A stretch of 64,000 nt of DNA from NCBI GenBank assembly GCA_022702545.1, contig JAHRBC010000001.1:4650001-4714000 (forward strand), read 5' to 3'. Every line of letters starts with the position of its first letter. Position 1 is the first letter of the stretch. Source of the stretch: Phycomyces nitens. Lineage: Eukaryota; Mucoromycota; Mucoromycetes; Mucorales; Phycomycetaceae. The notes under the pieces were generated by a model. It made no database searches and was not told the origin of the DNA. It was given only the letters and a program-made list of their open reading frames with translations. This document shows, in pieces, positions 22,113 to 35,400 of this stretch. The position numbers were made by a program, and so were the translations under genes.

Positions 22113-23756
22113 TTAGCCAAAGAATCCACCCACAGGAGATTGGTTCATGAACATATTAGATGCCAAAGGTTGTGATGATGCATCCCAGTAGGGAACAGCT
22201 TGCTGCTCTTGGGGTACCATGTAGTTGGTATGAGACATGAGCATTGGCTCGGGCATAATCTGTCCTTGGTGCAAGAAGCGTACCAATCGACGTAATTTTT
22301 CATATCTGTTCATCATGACCATCAGATCTTCTTTGAGAGTATGACCCATTCCCTTTAGGGTGTGACGGAAGAAGCGAGAGGCCTGCTTTCCTTCAGTAAA
22401 GTCGCTGCACTGGATCCAAACAGATGCACCGTCTTGATTGGATTCCATATAAAAGAGAGGAGGCTCGCTCATATCAAAGTGGATTGCTTGGCTACTGTCC
22501 ATAGATACATGGCTAATAGAGGATACCGATGCAATAGGAACAACCATTTTAAAATGGCAACTGCTGTCAGTAATGTGCCAGGAAAAGTGATTTTGGTCTG
22601 GCCGGTAGACGCAAAGTAGGTCTGTTGCACGGAGCTTGAGACGATGCCAGGTGCCGATGATGAGAGTGGAGGCATTGAAGTAGGATTCTTTGTGGCTTTG
22701 TGATGTGTGAGGGTTGGAGGATGGAATGCTGAGGGAGGAGGGGTCTACGGTGTGGATGGCTAGATCATTTGGTGGACGTGGATATGTTGTGGTGAGCAAT
22801 TGGGAGGGTGGTGGTACCTGAGATCGTCGTGTGAGATCTGGAACCAAGGAAATAAGAGATGAGTATTTGGGTGAAAATGGGTTTAATTGGGCCAGATTAA
22901 CCTCAATTGGGCTGTGGTTTGGCTAATGATATCTATTCTTACCGTTCCCTGGCCAGAGAGATGGATCTGTGGGAGGTGTGTTTGCTGGAGTGCTGGGACC
23001 CTTTGAACGAAAGTCTTGGGTGGCGAGCATCGCGGTTGGACCTGCATCAGGGACTGGGACAAGAGTAGGAAGAAGAGTAGGATCGAGGGGGTATTGTACG
23101 GGGGCTGCAGCGTGAAAGTCGCGATGAGGAGAAGGAGAGGGCGATGGAGGACCGTGGAGGTAGTCGGGCAGATCGATCAAAATGTCCTGGGCGTGGGGAG
23201 GCATACTCTGGCGTGAGATTCCGTAGGGCTGCCACTGTGGGCCGTAGGGTGTAAAGGGTTGGATGGCGTCGACGCTCTGTGCACGCGAGAGAATGCGATT
23301 GTGCTGTAACTGCTGGTGGTGGTGGGTCTGGAGGGGATACTGATGGATAGGCTGCTGGGGCATCAGGGATGCGTATGGGTGTGCGCTGTACTGCTGTTGC
23401 TGGTAGTGATAAAGCTGTGCCCGAATGGAGGCTTGTTGCATTTGCATCTGTGCTCTCTTTTGCATGTGTTTGACCTTTGCTCGCCTGTTCTGGAACCAGA
23501 TCTGGATAGAACGCTCACTCATCTGTAGCCGTTCAGCTAGTTGTTTTCGAAGTTTGCTGTTTGGGCTCACGTTGACTGCAAACGTGTCTTCGAGAACTGC
23601 GAGCTGTTCAGCACTTGCTCTTGTGCGCTTGCGGGTTGCAGTTGTGGTGTGCTTGTTGATTTCAGACGGTTCCATAAAATCCTCTGGATCATTACTGCTA
23701 GAGTTATCCAGTTGAGGTGAGGCAGACGGTGCATTCAAGGGACTATCGGATGACAT
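22113..23756 (-). CDS. Homeodomain transcription factor
   Basis: Two exons (23756-22943 and 22837-22113) give about 512 residues. A canonical homeodomain lies at about residues 42-100: RKRTRASAEQLAVLEDTF through the recognition helix SERSIQIWFQNRRAKVK. It is followed by Gln/His/Pro-rich low-complexity sequence (residues 105-270). The C-terminal exon carries an ordered block (STLIIGTWHRLKLRATDLLC, DQNHFSWHITDSSCHFKM, FYMESNQDGASVWIQCSDFTEGKQASRFF), like the downstream conserved region that accompanies homeodomains in several fungal regulators of the Phx1 kind. It should bind DNA in the nucleus; targets cannot be inferred. The start is the first in-frame ATG. The 105-nt intron is longer than most. 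Confidence 0.9.
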
Positions 23757-26700
23757 GTTTTATAGTCTTTATGAATTGTCCAATAGTCGGAGTGCAAATG
23801 AAAGGTGAAAAAGAGGTTCCTGAAGAAGAAGAGAAAGAACAGAAGCGAAAAGGAACCTGAAGCTCGTTTTTCAGCTCAGAGGAAAAAAGGCGCTCTGCCC
23901 AAAGACAAACGTAGGAGTTTTTTTTCTTTTTTTTTGCCTGACCCAAGAAATAAATAAATAAAGATTCAGCTTATTTCATAGTCAATCCCTCCCGTTTGGA
24001 TTAAATTCCGCTGGACTCGACTCTTCTTCTCTCAAAACAGCTAGTTTAAAGTGGTTGCTAGTAGCACGCTTGTCTTTTATCTAGTTCACATCCCGCGTTT
24101 ACATCGGCGGGTCTTTGGTGTGTAGGTGGCCACCATAGCAGTATTCTGAATTAATGGCCTGATTTGTTGTAATTGCTTAAGATTTGCAGCCTCAATCGCC
24201 AGTGCCTTGAGGACCCCTTTTTATGTTGTTTTTGTTTTTTGTGTTTTCAGCTAGACCTACTCGATATATTCAGCAAAAGCCAGCCCCTTTTTCTCTCTGG
24301 TAAAGCAACATTGCCTGGCCAGGTTATATTGTCGTCTGGTTTAGGAAAACAGGCACGTTTGGAGAGTTTAAACTCCCTAGGACACCATTCTTCCAAGACA
24401 TTACAAAATAAAGCAATCATTTCAGGCTTCCTTATTGTTGGTGCGCCCATCACAAAGTCTGTGCGTTGAGCAGAAAATAAAAAATAAAGATCGGAACCTT
24501 TGGCCAATAGACTAATGAAGACAGCCATCTGTTTCGCATCACCGTCTCTCTTTTGTCATGTTCTACTGTTGAATGTCATCTTTTTCTATTTTTTTACTCT
24601 TCCGCACCTATTTCCACATGGTACCAGAGTCGTTGTAGCCCTGACATTGGGCCCAATGAAAAGAGATCTTCGGTGTGATTTCCCCACAGAAACCCATTGC
24701 CTCTCCGCGCCTTATTTTCAATACACAATATTAAAATGTGCCTCATTGATTGCCATTATTGCTCATATTAGCCAGCAGGAGAACGATAATTCGATCATCA
24801 AATTTCCACGCCGGTCTATTTATTTCAGGCAAGAACATCCTGGCAGATCTAGACTGCTCTCATTACCAGCTCTCACCTCCGTAAATTTGGTTAACCGAAT
24901 CAATCATATCAATTGAATGTCTAGGTTTACCTAACAGCACACTATCAACAGACTGACTCTGATCCGATGTCTCTGTGTGAGATGTTTTTAATTCTTGGGT
25001 ATTTTTTTGGTCGGCGACACCAAGGGCCACTATTGGTTAGAGAATGACTACCAAGGCAACAAGATCAGTTTTAGGGAAACAGTCGAGGGAGCAGAGGATA
25101 TGTAGCTATGGGCTCGAGTGGGAGGGAAAAATAATAATAATTATACAATCAACAGGGAAGGCACTTTTATTTTTCTACGATTAACTTGGTCACAAAAAGG
25201 GTCTTTTTCATTTTCAACAGCCGCAGGAACGGTTTATTTAATCTTCGGCAATACATTTAGAGTTCTTCGTCTACACGATATATTGACTCGTCAATCAAAG
25301 GTTGGGTATTTATGGCCAAATAAATTAATTAAATACTTGTAGATTCCTTTATTTTGTGACAAAAGTAAAGCGTAGTTTATAACAAGATAGCGCCAATAGT
25401 CTTCAAAAGTATCGGAAGGTACTCGCAAAAATTAATCGACTGGCTTGTCAAAACGGCTAAATAGTTAATCCGTACCAATAGAAAATGGTAGCTGTGAATT
25501 CCCCCTACAAAAGAATTGTGGCTTTTTGTATTATATATCCAAGTACCAACAAAGGAGACCTTCTAGGCACAATTGGCAAGAAATCCATAGAAGTTTTCCC
25601 CTTTCTACTTTCCCGATGACCGTCCTGAACAATATTTTGAAAGGCGCCATACAAGATAACCAAGAATAATATATATAAATATATAAAAAGGCATCAGATA
25701 AGACTATATTTATTTTTATACCTTGGCTCCAAATCGAGGTACCAAACGCATATACATTTTATCTCCTGCCCTTTAATCTTCGATAATCAAAATATCCATT
25801 AATCATCTCAAGGGAAAGCTTAAAACAATATCAATTTAACATTTCTTCGGGAAAATGATAAAAAATATTTAGAGTGTTCAAGGTAATACAAGGCACAAAC
25901 TCTTGACATATTGAGTTCAGTAGCCAGAAACCAAATCAAGTGCTTTGTTTAATAAAGTACGCGTACACAATTAGCAAGAGAAACCAAAGAGGTACCAATT
26001 AGCTGGTTTGAGAGTCAAGGGACCAAGTCTTTGTGCACAGGACAGAATATCTCTATTTTCGTAGGCTACGGCTTATAAAAGGCGGTTGTTCCTAGATCAT
26101 TATGAACCCAACGAGTATAAATATATTCATATATTATTCAAGATCCACAAGAAGGTTCTTCCCGCAAAAAGAAACTAAAAAAAAAAGGGTTGTGCTCATT
26201 TTAGAAACTATTTGATATACACACCTGCGAAATGAAGCCAAACTGCCTGCTTGCGGAAAATTAATTTGTTCCCAAAGTCCCAAGCAATTTCACCAACCCC
26301 AGGCATGTTTTCATTTTGTTCGCTTCCAAACAAACAAAAATATTTTCGCTCCAAATAATGGGTACACAGCAGTACGAAATGGAATAGCTTAAATACAAAG
26401 CGGATTGGTGCCAATAATTTATCCGTAGTCTTTTTATGTGTATATCAAAAAGAGCTGAGAACATATATGTGTATATACTATATCTATTAGAAATAATACA
26501 TTGTATGTTGGAAAAGAATTAAGAGGTAATCTCTACACTAGACTTAGCCCGCGCAATAACGATCGAGAAGTATAATAGCGAACTTCCGGAGCGCGGAGAA
26601 CAATAAACATGGTACAGTAATAATCTCTTTTCCTTTTTCCTTTTTCTTTATGAGAAATAGAGGAAATAAACATATAGATACATTATATCATTCTATAATA

Positions 26701-28480
26701 TGAGTCAAGCTGCTCATAACCATGCTAAATATCAAGAAACACTACATCCAAGACGCCTAAAATCACGTTAGAACAGTCAATTTGTAAATGATCACAGCAC
26801 CACAGATGGTTTAGAATTCATACCACGCTTAATTATCCATTATCGTTCGGTATTATCTGTTAATGACATATATACAAAAGAAGCTGCTGGCTTCATGGTG
26901 TTCTCACTATGGAAACTGTTTAATTTCTAGTATGATCTGATCCATTCAGAAATCGATTCTGGAACCATTTAAAAAATGGTTTCATATTAGAAACAAATCA
27001 GTTTGTCAGTTAAGCTTGTTTGCATTCATCCGATAGGTACATACCGATTGGTTTAACCTACCCCTTGTAGCTGGTTTTTATTATTACTATTATTATATTT
27101 CCAATTTGCTATTATTCATGGTGTCTCGAATATATATATAATAAAAAGAGAGAGAGTATTTAAATAGAAATATACTTTTGACCATACACGGATCAGCTCC
27201 AGTCAAACATTTATTCTGATTTACCAGTGTTGTTTGGTCATGGTTACAGAGTATTAATCATAATTTAAAAGTGACGATTGATTTACTTATCTTGTGTTTG
27301 ATTAGAACATGAGATTAAGTTTTCAACAGGTTTACACTTTGGGAAGGTTCTTCTTAGAGTATGCTTACAAAGCTGAACTCATTGGACCATATGCTATATA
27401 TCCATATCTAGCATAATTAATTATAAAGTTGATATTATCTACAGGTATCATTAACATTTGTAAGGGTATACCATAAATTTCTTGATATCAGATATTATTG
27501 TTTATTTCACATTAGGGGTGGTCTGGTAAAAATATTTTGCTCTATTTGTGGGTGTGCCAAGGCTTGACACCTAAAGGCATGTAGGCCACTCATGGAAGCT
27601 AAATAATAATAATAATAATAATAATTGAAAATAGATAAATACTTGAGAAAATTAAATAATTATAATAAATAGGTAAATAATAATAATATTTGACACGCCA
27701 CGACAAATATTAGTCAGTGAGAACGAAAATAGGCTACGAAAAAAAAAAAATCCAATAGGAAAAACTGTTTTTAAGAAAGTAAAATAGAAAAATACAGCTG
27801 GTAAGAATACAGGCAAAATAACTGTAAAGATAAAGAAGAATGAGACATAAATAATCGAGAATAAATGAAGTGCTGACAGCACAAAGATTGGAAACGGATT
27901 TCAGCAAGGATAAGAACTCTAAAGAGGGACTTCCTTTAGAAACCCGGACTATGTATTTATGAATCTAATTGAACAATATAAGAAAACTTGACCATACTAC
28001 CAGTCTCAGAGGGTGCAGACAAAAGAGGGCTGACGGTGGGCGGTAGATATTTTAAGTATATTATGAGGGAATTGATCACCAGGGACAGACTCTCTCTGTT
28101 GCCGAGGGGTTGGTGAGACGGCCAAGGATACAATTGTCACCAAAGAAGGAATTTTGGTCGGGGGAGGGGAAGAAGATTCTCTAATCCAACCCAGTAAAAC
28201 AATGCCAATCACAATGCTTAATCACCTTCATCACCCAGAAATTGAGCAGACCTCTACATATGTTGAAAGAACCATCAAAAATATGAAGAAATGTCCACAA
28301 AAGCAATGTAACAATCCCTATATAATTCCACATGATAGAATGCTACCAGGGAGTTAACTCCAACACTTCTTTTTTGTATTAGCTATTGGATGTAATATAT
28401 TCTCCAACACTTTTCTAATTGAAAAAACTTACAAACTATTAATGGCTCTTGTCTACTATAAGTCTGATGCTAAATACAAT
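23757..28480. other. Gene desert upstream of the homeodomain gene
   Basis: About 4.7 kb without a supported gene. The first 250 nt form the homeodomain gene's 5' region and are rich in A/G on the plus strand, hence pyrimidine-rich in the transcribed sense. Open frames of up to 138 codons (24500-24916) have no family features. An (AAT)n run lies at 27601-27625. Long regulatory upstream regions are common for fungal developmental regulators; that is inference. Confidence 0.55.
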
Positions 28481-29043
28481 TCTACTCAAAACCAATTCAG
28501 TTTATCACAACGGACCAGGATACCGTAAACAAGGCCGTAACCAAGCTCTTAACATCGCAAGTAATCGAACACTCATCTACCAAAGATAGAAGATCCCTTT
28601 CCCAGTTCTTTCCTAGCGTATACTCAGACTACAAAACACACGAGCGAATAAACTGAGCCGAAAGAAAAAAAAAAGCCAGTATACGAGCGGACAGTACCAC
28701 ACAAATGGTTTTGAAAGCTCCAAGGGTTGTAGAGACCAATGAAGATAGACTAAATTGCCTCATGGGAGAATGCGCGAATAAAGAAGTTTTGGAGTTACCA
28801 TACGGATCACGAAACCTTAGCGATCGATTCTTTTCAGCGACACTGGCCAAAAAAGGGACTTTATATGTACCCTCCATGGCAGACAATTCCACGAGTAATA
28901 TGTAAACTGAAAGATAATCGAGTAAAAAGCGCGGTAATGATAACACCAAATTTGCTCAGCCAATAATTGTGGCAAATAATTCCACGACAGAGCCTGTTAC
29001 CTCACATACCGATACCGCTTCGCAACTTTTGGAATATAATTAC

Positions 29044-30076
29044 ATGTCAATTATCCAGAAGTATCAAGCCAATCAAGACATAGATTCAAAGCTAGCTGAC
29101 TACACCCAAGGTTCCAACCGCCCCTCAACATACAAGCATTATTATAATCTTTGGCTGAAATGGGTGCGATGGTGCAAAAAACCAGGACGCCGGTTTGACC
29201 CCCTTGAGTACAGATCCAAGAATATTGTCGAATATCTGGGCGAGCTAAATGAATTTATGTGGTCAGAACTTAATACAAGTCGATCTGCCATTTCTTTGGT
29301 ATGCAAGTTTATTCACTAAAAAACCGACTATTTAATCAAACGCACTACTATTAAAATATTTTCTTGCAAAAAGGAAACCAGGAACACGACTACCAAACCA
29401 TTGGAACGGGATATATGATGCCTTTCCAATTTTAGATTCTTTGATAAATTAGGAGGGCCTAAATCATTGCTCATCCTAGACCAATGATAACAGAATACCA
29501 TACTGTTGTTAGCGGTAGCTACAATATGGAGGTCGAGATTTTACCTAGCGAACCTCTAATTACAAGATGTTTATTTAATCATCGAATAGAAGAATATCTC
29601 CAGTGCCAAGAAAACATAATTAATAGCAAGGCAAACACAGGAGATTGACGGAAATATACTAAAATTCAGAACCATTGCTGATTCAGAGACTTGTCCTGTC
29701 CCTACATTATCGCTTGGCTAGCCCAGAAGCAATAACCAACTTGATCAAGAAAATTATGAACAATGCTGTATTAGACACCAAGACATATGAATCTCACTTT
29801 CTCGGGTCAGCTCCGAGTACAAAGGCAGTGATAAATAGTGCTTCAATACAAGAAAGCCAACATTTCTTGGGGAAAAATATAGCAGAAAATATTTTTAACG
29901 AGATTACCGAGAACAAAACCATACGCTCAGTCGTTGTAGAGTCATCTAGAACGTCTCTATTTATCTTCGAAATTAAAAATTGTCCTAACGTACTTATCGT
30001 CATTTTCAATCCAAACAAAACATATCACAAATACCAACAATTGACAATGATGCAAACAGTTTTCTATGCACTTTGA
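29044..30076 (+). pseudogene. Decayed tyrosine recombinase (DIRS/Crypton-type relic)
   Basis: 29044-29319 reads as the SAM-like N-terminal domain of a eukaryotic tyrosine recombinase: YTQGSNRPSTYKHYYNLW, KWVRWCKKPGRRFDP, NIVEYLGEL and SELNTSRSAISLV. Frames break between 29320 and 29675; a middle piece (LPNHWNGIYDAFPILDSLI, then KLGGPKSLLILD in another frame) fits the family's inter-domain region. 29675-29870 carries the catalytic C-terminal hallmark as DTKTYESHFLGSAPSTKAV, where families have H-x-x-R-S-A. The Arg position is Gly (29804-29806, GGG), so the site is dead. Sequence after INSASIQE is unrelated. Such recombinases belong to DIRS/Ngaro retrotransposons and Cryptons. No reverse transcriptase is clearly recognisable nearby, so the class is open. 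Confidence 0.65.
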
Positions 30077-32408
30077 TCGTTATTCTAGGATGTTACGACG
30101 ATTGAATTTCTCAACATCATTTTTATTCAAAAGTTGATGTCGAGAAGGTATCTTCGCATTGCTAGTGACAAACTCTGGATTGGTTCGTGTGTGTAAAGCT
30201 GTCAGAAAAAAATAGACCAAGATAAAGGTGTAGGCACAGTGATACCGCCCGAGTCTATCAATAATTACAAGTTATTCAAGATATATAAAGAAAAAGGAAA
30301 ATATTCCAAGAATTATGTCAGTAATCATTGAAAACACTTATTAAAAATCAGGAACAACGAAGAATACTTTCAATATCAATAGATCACGAACAAAAATATA
30401 ATTGTATTATGTTTACTATTTTTATTTATCTATCTTTTATCTATATTGTATATAAGTTTTATTATATTATTTATTGTAAAATACATATACGATGTATTAA
30501 ATAACCAACGGTTTGAATGAAAAACCTGCAAGACAATGACGACGTTTCTTGCAGGACTTTGTAGTTGATGGAACAAAAATGGAACACACCGTAACACCAC
30601 CATGGTTTATGACAATTTAAAAAATACTTGTGTATTCCTCTGGAAAAGTGGCTATGTCTTGAGGCAATAAGAACAGACCAACATAGTCAATAACGACTAG
30701 TATAAATCGTCGCTGTGAATAAAACAAGCACTTTGTCAGCTAGTTACATTTCCATGTCATCCTTTTAAGTTTTTGAAAATGTCCGTACACGGAGGAAAAT
30801 CCATTTCTAATATTGGCTCATTTTCTCCACATGAAGGACTAGCAAATACTTTACATCTAACCCTGAGATGAAGTTTGTTTATAGTCAGCTCTAGGGTTCT
30901 TGAAATTTTGATATCGGATTCTTTGGATACATATTTTCTCGCCTATCCTATTGATAGAACCCCAAAAGTCTCATTCAGGCAGACCCGGTATAGAGATAGA
31001 GAATAGCTGGTTTTTACTAATAACTCTTTCAACTTGACCAAGACAATCCACATATGTCTCCCATATATGAATCTTGATCCTTCCTATCGTTTCATGTTGA
31101 ACTTTTGATGTGACGACCTTTCTGATGAAGCAAGTTGTATCTCATGGGTTAATTAATGTGGAAACTATCTTCATTATATGTAGCGGCCGTTCTTTGGAGA
31201 AAGACACAATGATGCTTTTGTATTGAGTGTTTTTTCCCTCCAGGAGTTTCATCATCGTCAATCTCACCCCATGTATCAATGATTTCCATAATCTCGGGCA
31301 ATGAGGTTACCGCTGATAGCAGGGCGTTTGTCGGTGGGTACGTGATATGTATGAATAAAGCACACATCTGACCAGCTAATCCAATACCCGTTATATTTAA
31401 TGTATTATGCTTGCAAAAGTAAATGGCAATATGCCCCAATTCATCAAGAGTTTATTTTTTCTCGATTTTATTTTGTAGGATTGTAACCTAGTATTAGGCA
31501 CAAAGCTTGCAAAAACGTCAACATGATGTGGATGAATAAAATAAAAGAGCAACGTATATTGACATTCTTCCTAAAAAGAAAGCATACTCTATTTTTATAA
31601 AAGGTTCGTTTCTTAGTTCATACAATGCTGGAAGAATGGAATTGAATGTATTCTTTTCATCTTTCAATATATAATTATATTAAACCGCTTTTTTATTGGC
31701 TTGTTTTTGTCAAAGCCTTTAAAATCACTTCAACTATAATGTATTACAAATTCCAACCCTGAGAGATTCTTGTTCCAATACTTTTATCAAAAATATTGGG
31801 TTTAGTTCCCTTATTATAATTGACAAGGTAGCTTTGATAGAGAGACACTAGTAACAAAAGCTGTAATATGCCAGATTTCCTGTCTATTAGACAGATGTCC
31901 AATTGAGAAAAGTGGGGCTATGGTAGTGCCTAAATCTAGAGTTGTTTTTCAGTAGGTGGGTTTGATCTATTGGTCATTCTTGAAGGCACTGGCTTATGTT
32001 CATCATGACTTTCACCATGTAAACTTGTAAACCACAATAAAGTTGCTTGGTTTGCACATCAAAGAATATACCATTAATTATTGTAATATTATGTTTATTT
32101 AAATACTATAGGAATGAAAGTTATTAAAATACATGTATGTATTATACCACACAATTATAGTCAATTAAGAAAAGATGTGTATATATAATTCTCGGTGTTA
32201 TTTTTCAAGTTGCTTCTTGTGTTGAAAGTCATCTTATTTTTCATTCAATCAAGTTTTAGGGGTGAGAATTTAGTATAGATAGACTTCATTTCACGGTACC
32301 CATAAAGAGATCTTGTAAAGAATATTTAACAATATTTTAAAATAGTTATTACTTACAAAATAATCAGGTTCAAGGGAAAATATGGCGACGAGTTTTTCTC
32401 TTTCTTTT
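30077..32408. other. Gene-free DNA with possible decayed minus-strand coding remnant
   Basis: No intact gene. On the minus strand, 31140-30870 gives a long frame with a single stop (QHETIGRIKIHIWETYVDC, then NQLFSISIPGLPE, stop, DFWGSINRIGEKIC), and 31439-31149 is open for 96 codons with protein-like composition (TSLPEIMEIIDTWGEID). I do not recognise either, and they may be remnants of one decayed gene or mobile element. DDB1's 3' end lies at the right. Confidence 0.4.
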
Positions 32409-35400
32409 TTAACGAACATCAGACAGACTTTCAATGAGTTGTATAATATCAGATAATGAGGTATATAATCCAGCCGTAGATTCGTGTATACGCTTCTTTT
32501 CTTGAGTAGAAAGATGAAGAAAGCCTTCGATAAGATCACCATCAATAAATCCTCGTGGTTCACCTGTACGCGTGCCATTATTGAAGGAGCGCCATTTTCT
32601 ATGTTCCAGACTTCCAATCGATGGAAGAGTCTCCAGTTGCTGCTGTATCTTTAAAAGGACGTCGTATTCTTCTAATGAAATACTTGATATTGTCCCAATC
32701 GCACCATTGACTGTGGCGTATAAGAATGTATTTCTGTCGACCACAACATCTTGCTTTTCTCTCCTTTCTTCAGAAAGGGTACCATTTCGAAACTTGTTGA
32801 CCAAGTCTCCAAGTTGATATTCTCCAATAACTTCCAATCGTTCTGATGGAACATCGTCTGTTTGTTTCGTCGGTCTTAACGTAAACAAATTGAGTAGTGC
32901 ATCGGCCCCAATGTATACATCGTCTCTGAGGATCTTTACTGTTGTCATCCAACTAGAGTTGAAATCCCTGGCCACTTTTTCCAGTTGAGGGGACTCAGAG
33001 TCTTCCATTTTCAACAGGGCCATTGAATGCATCAAATCGCCTGTCAAGATCTTGTCATCGCTTGTATCGATGGATAGAATGGTATTGCTAACGTCGAGCT
33101 TAGGAACCACAGTAAATCGCTCTCCCTTATCTGCGTCAGGGTTGAAATGGGACATGTAATAGATCTAGACATTACTTAGCAATGTGTCTTGTATACTATA
33201 ATAAATTGTGTATCTTTCCAGCAGAATACTTACAGTTCCAACAACAGAAGCAACAATGCTGCCCTTGATTGACTGAATGTCGTATACGACGCCTGGGACT
33301 TCCACTACATCTATTAAGCTATATGTGTGTCGATCACATACTTTGTATATTAAAATCCGGCCATTATCTGGATCCGAGTCATCCTCTCCAAGGATAGCCG
33401 TTCCCACAAAAAGAAACGAAGTAGGATATCCTTCTATTTTCGTAGTCAACAAACTCTCAATCAACTCATTCTCCAAGAGATCGATCGTATCCACACCTAC
33501 AATAGATTATCCCATAAATATATACAGACAGTAGCTCCTTCACTTACATTTAAGGGTGTAAGCGTCAAAGATTTGCAGCCATCCTTTGTTGAAACTAACG
33601 TCGTTTTCGGCTTTTGTCTGAACAGTTCCGATAGCAATTGTTTTTGATTCTTCATGGTAAGCTAATTTGCGCCCCATTCGTTGATCTAACGGGAATTTTA
33701 TCGAGTGAAGGCTTCGTTTGTTATCGATCCACCCAAATACAAGTTCAGTAGATGTGGCAAGCAAGCTGTATTTCTCTTTGTTGGGACAATTGAATGTGCA
33801 AAATCCAAAGATTTCCTAAAAAATACATTGATTTCAGCTATGGTTTGATATGATTTTACAATACCTCGGCATTGACAGAAGAATAGACAAGCTTTCCATG
33901 AGAGCTGGTGATTATTGTGGGTCGATCAGAAGAAACAAAGATGGCACTTTCACCATTGATCTCAAAGGAGTGAAATGATAATTTTCCAATTCCAATAGAG
34001 ATTTCTCTCTGAGATTTCATGCCGTCCTTTGAGCAGAAATAGACCAATCTTCCATCCCCTAAAGGCACAAGAGGATTATTACATGTCTTTATTTTTGTTA
34101 GTTTACTTACCCAACCCGACAAGGAAGTAATCATACTCTCCAAGCCTAGTGTAGCGCACATCCTTAGGTACAGTACCAGCCTCGATCTTATTCTCCCATA
34201 CTGTCGAAAGGTCAGAAAGATTCAAGAGCTTAACATCCTGTCCTCCCCATAGACCAATAGCTACATAGCGTTTTCCCGAATTATTTTTTACTTCAGGACT
34301 GACGTAAATACACGAAATCTCGTTATCAAACGTCCTTTGCCTAGTTTCTTCATATTAATATAAAACCCCAGAACACTTTCTTTAATCAAACAAAAAAACT
34401 TACTTTTTTACAGAAAGAGTAAAATCCCGAGTGTTCAAGGAGACCAGATTTCCTTTTCCATACGATATAACACAGGTATTTGTAGTTGTATAAGCAACAT
34501 AGATCTGAGCACCTGGCTCAGGTGGAGACCATCTGCTAGATTGCTTACAGCTGTAACTATATGGCATTAACCAAACACACGAAGGAGTGACTTGGATAAT
34601 GTTTCCTTGACTTGTTATGGCCGTAGCTACTGTCGGTTCGTCGTAGCAGAAATTAGAAAAATCTGCAACTTCTCCCATACTCATCGTACGATAATCGTAC
34701 TGTACAAGGCGAGTAGAATGCAAGAGTGATATGACGAGAACATCTTCTCTATTCTGAACATATCAGTGCCTATTCTCCACAAAAGGGGCCAATGATCTTA
34801 CCGCAGGTCATTTTTGGATGAAAGAGACCATATTTTAGTTATTCCATCCATAGGAATCCCAAAGTGCTTTGAGAATCTAATACCACCTCGAACCATTCTT
34901 AAGCTACCATCATTTGCTACACCAGAGCAACAAACCATGGTTTTCTACACAATATTACTATAAGATCTGTCTTTTTCTATTACTAACAAACCTACCATGC
35001 CTTGGTTATCAAGATCAAATAAACAAAAATCTGTTATCGGTGCAAGACTTGGATACTCTTCAATAACCTCAAAAGTAACTCGATTATCCAAAGATCCAGA
35101 GAGTTTTATCAAGCACGAGTCTCCTTCTGGGGAACCAAGGTAGATAATTCCGTTTCCCAAATCGACGATTGATGATGGAACATGAGTCTATATGAACACC
35201 TTTAGTCTCTCTCGTTTATTATATTGACTTTTACCTGTCCGATAGTTTCCATTAGCAATTCTGGGGTGCCTCTTGCCATGCTCCTCAGAGTGATCATATG
35301 TAACATTCCACTGCAATCTCCTATCAAGTATTGTACACCGGGATCATTTGTCTTAATTAACCCGCACCCTTTGACATCCATTGCATTGACACTAAGGACT

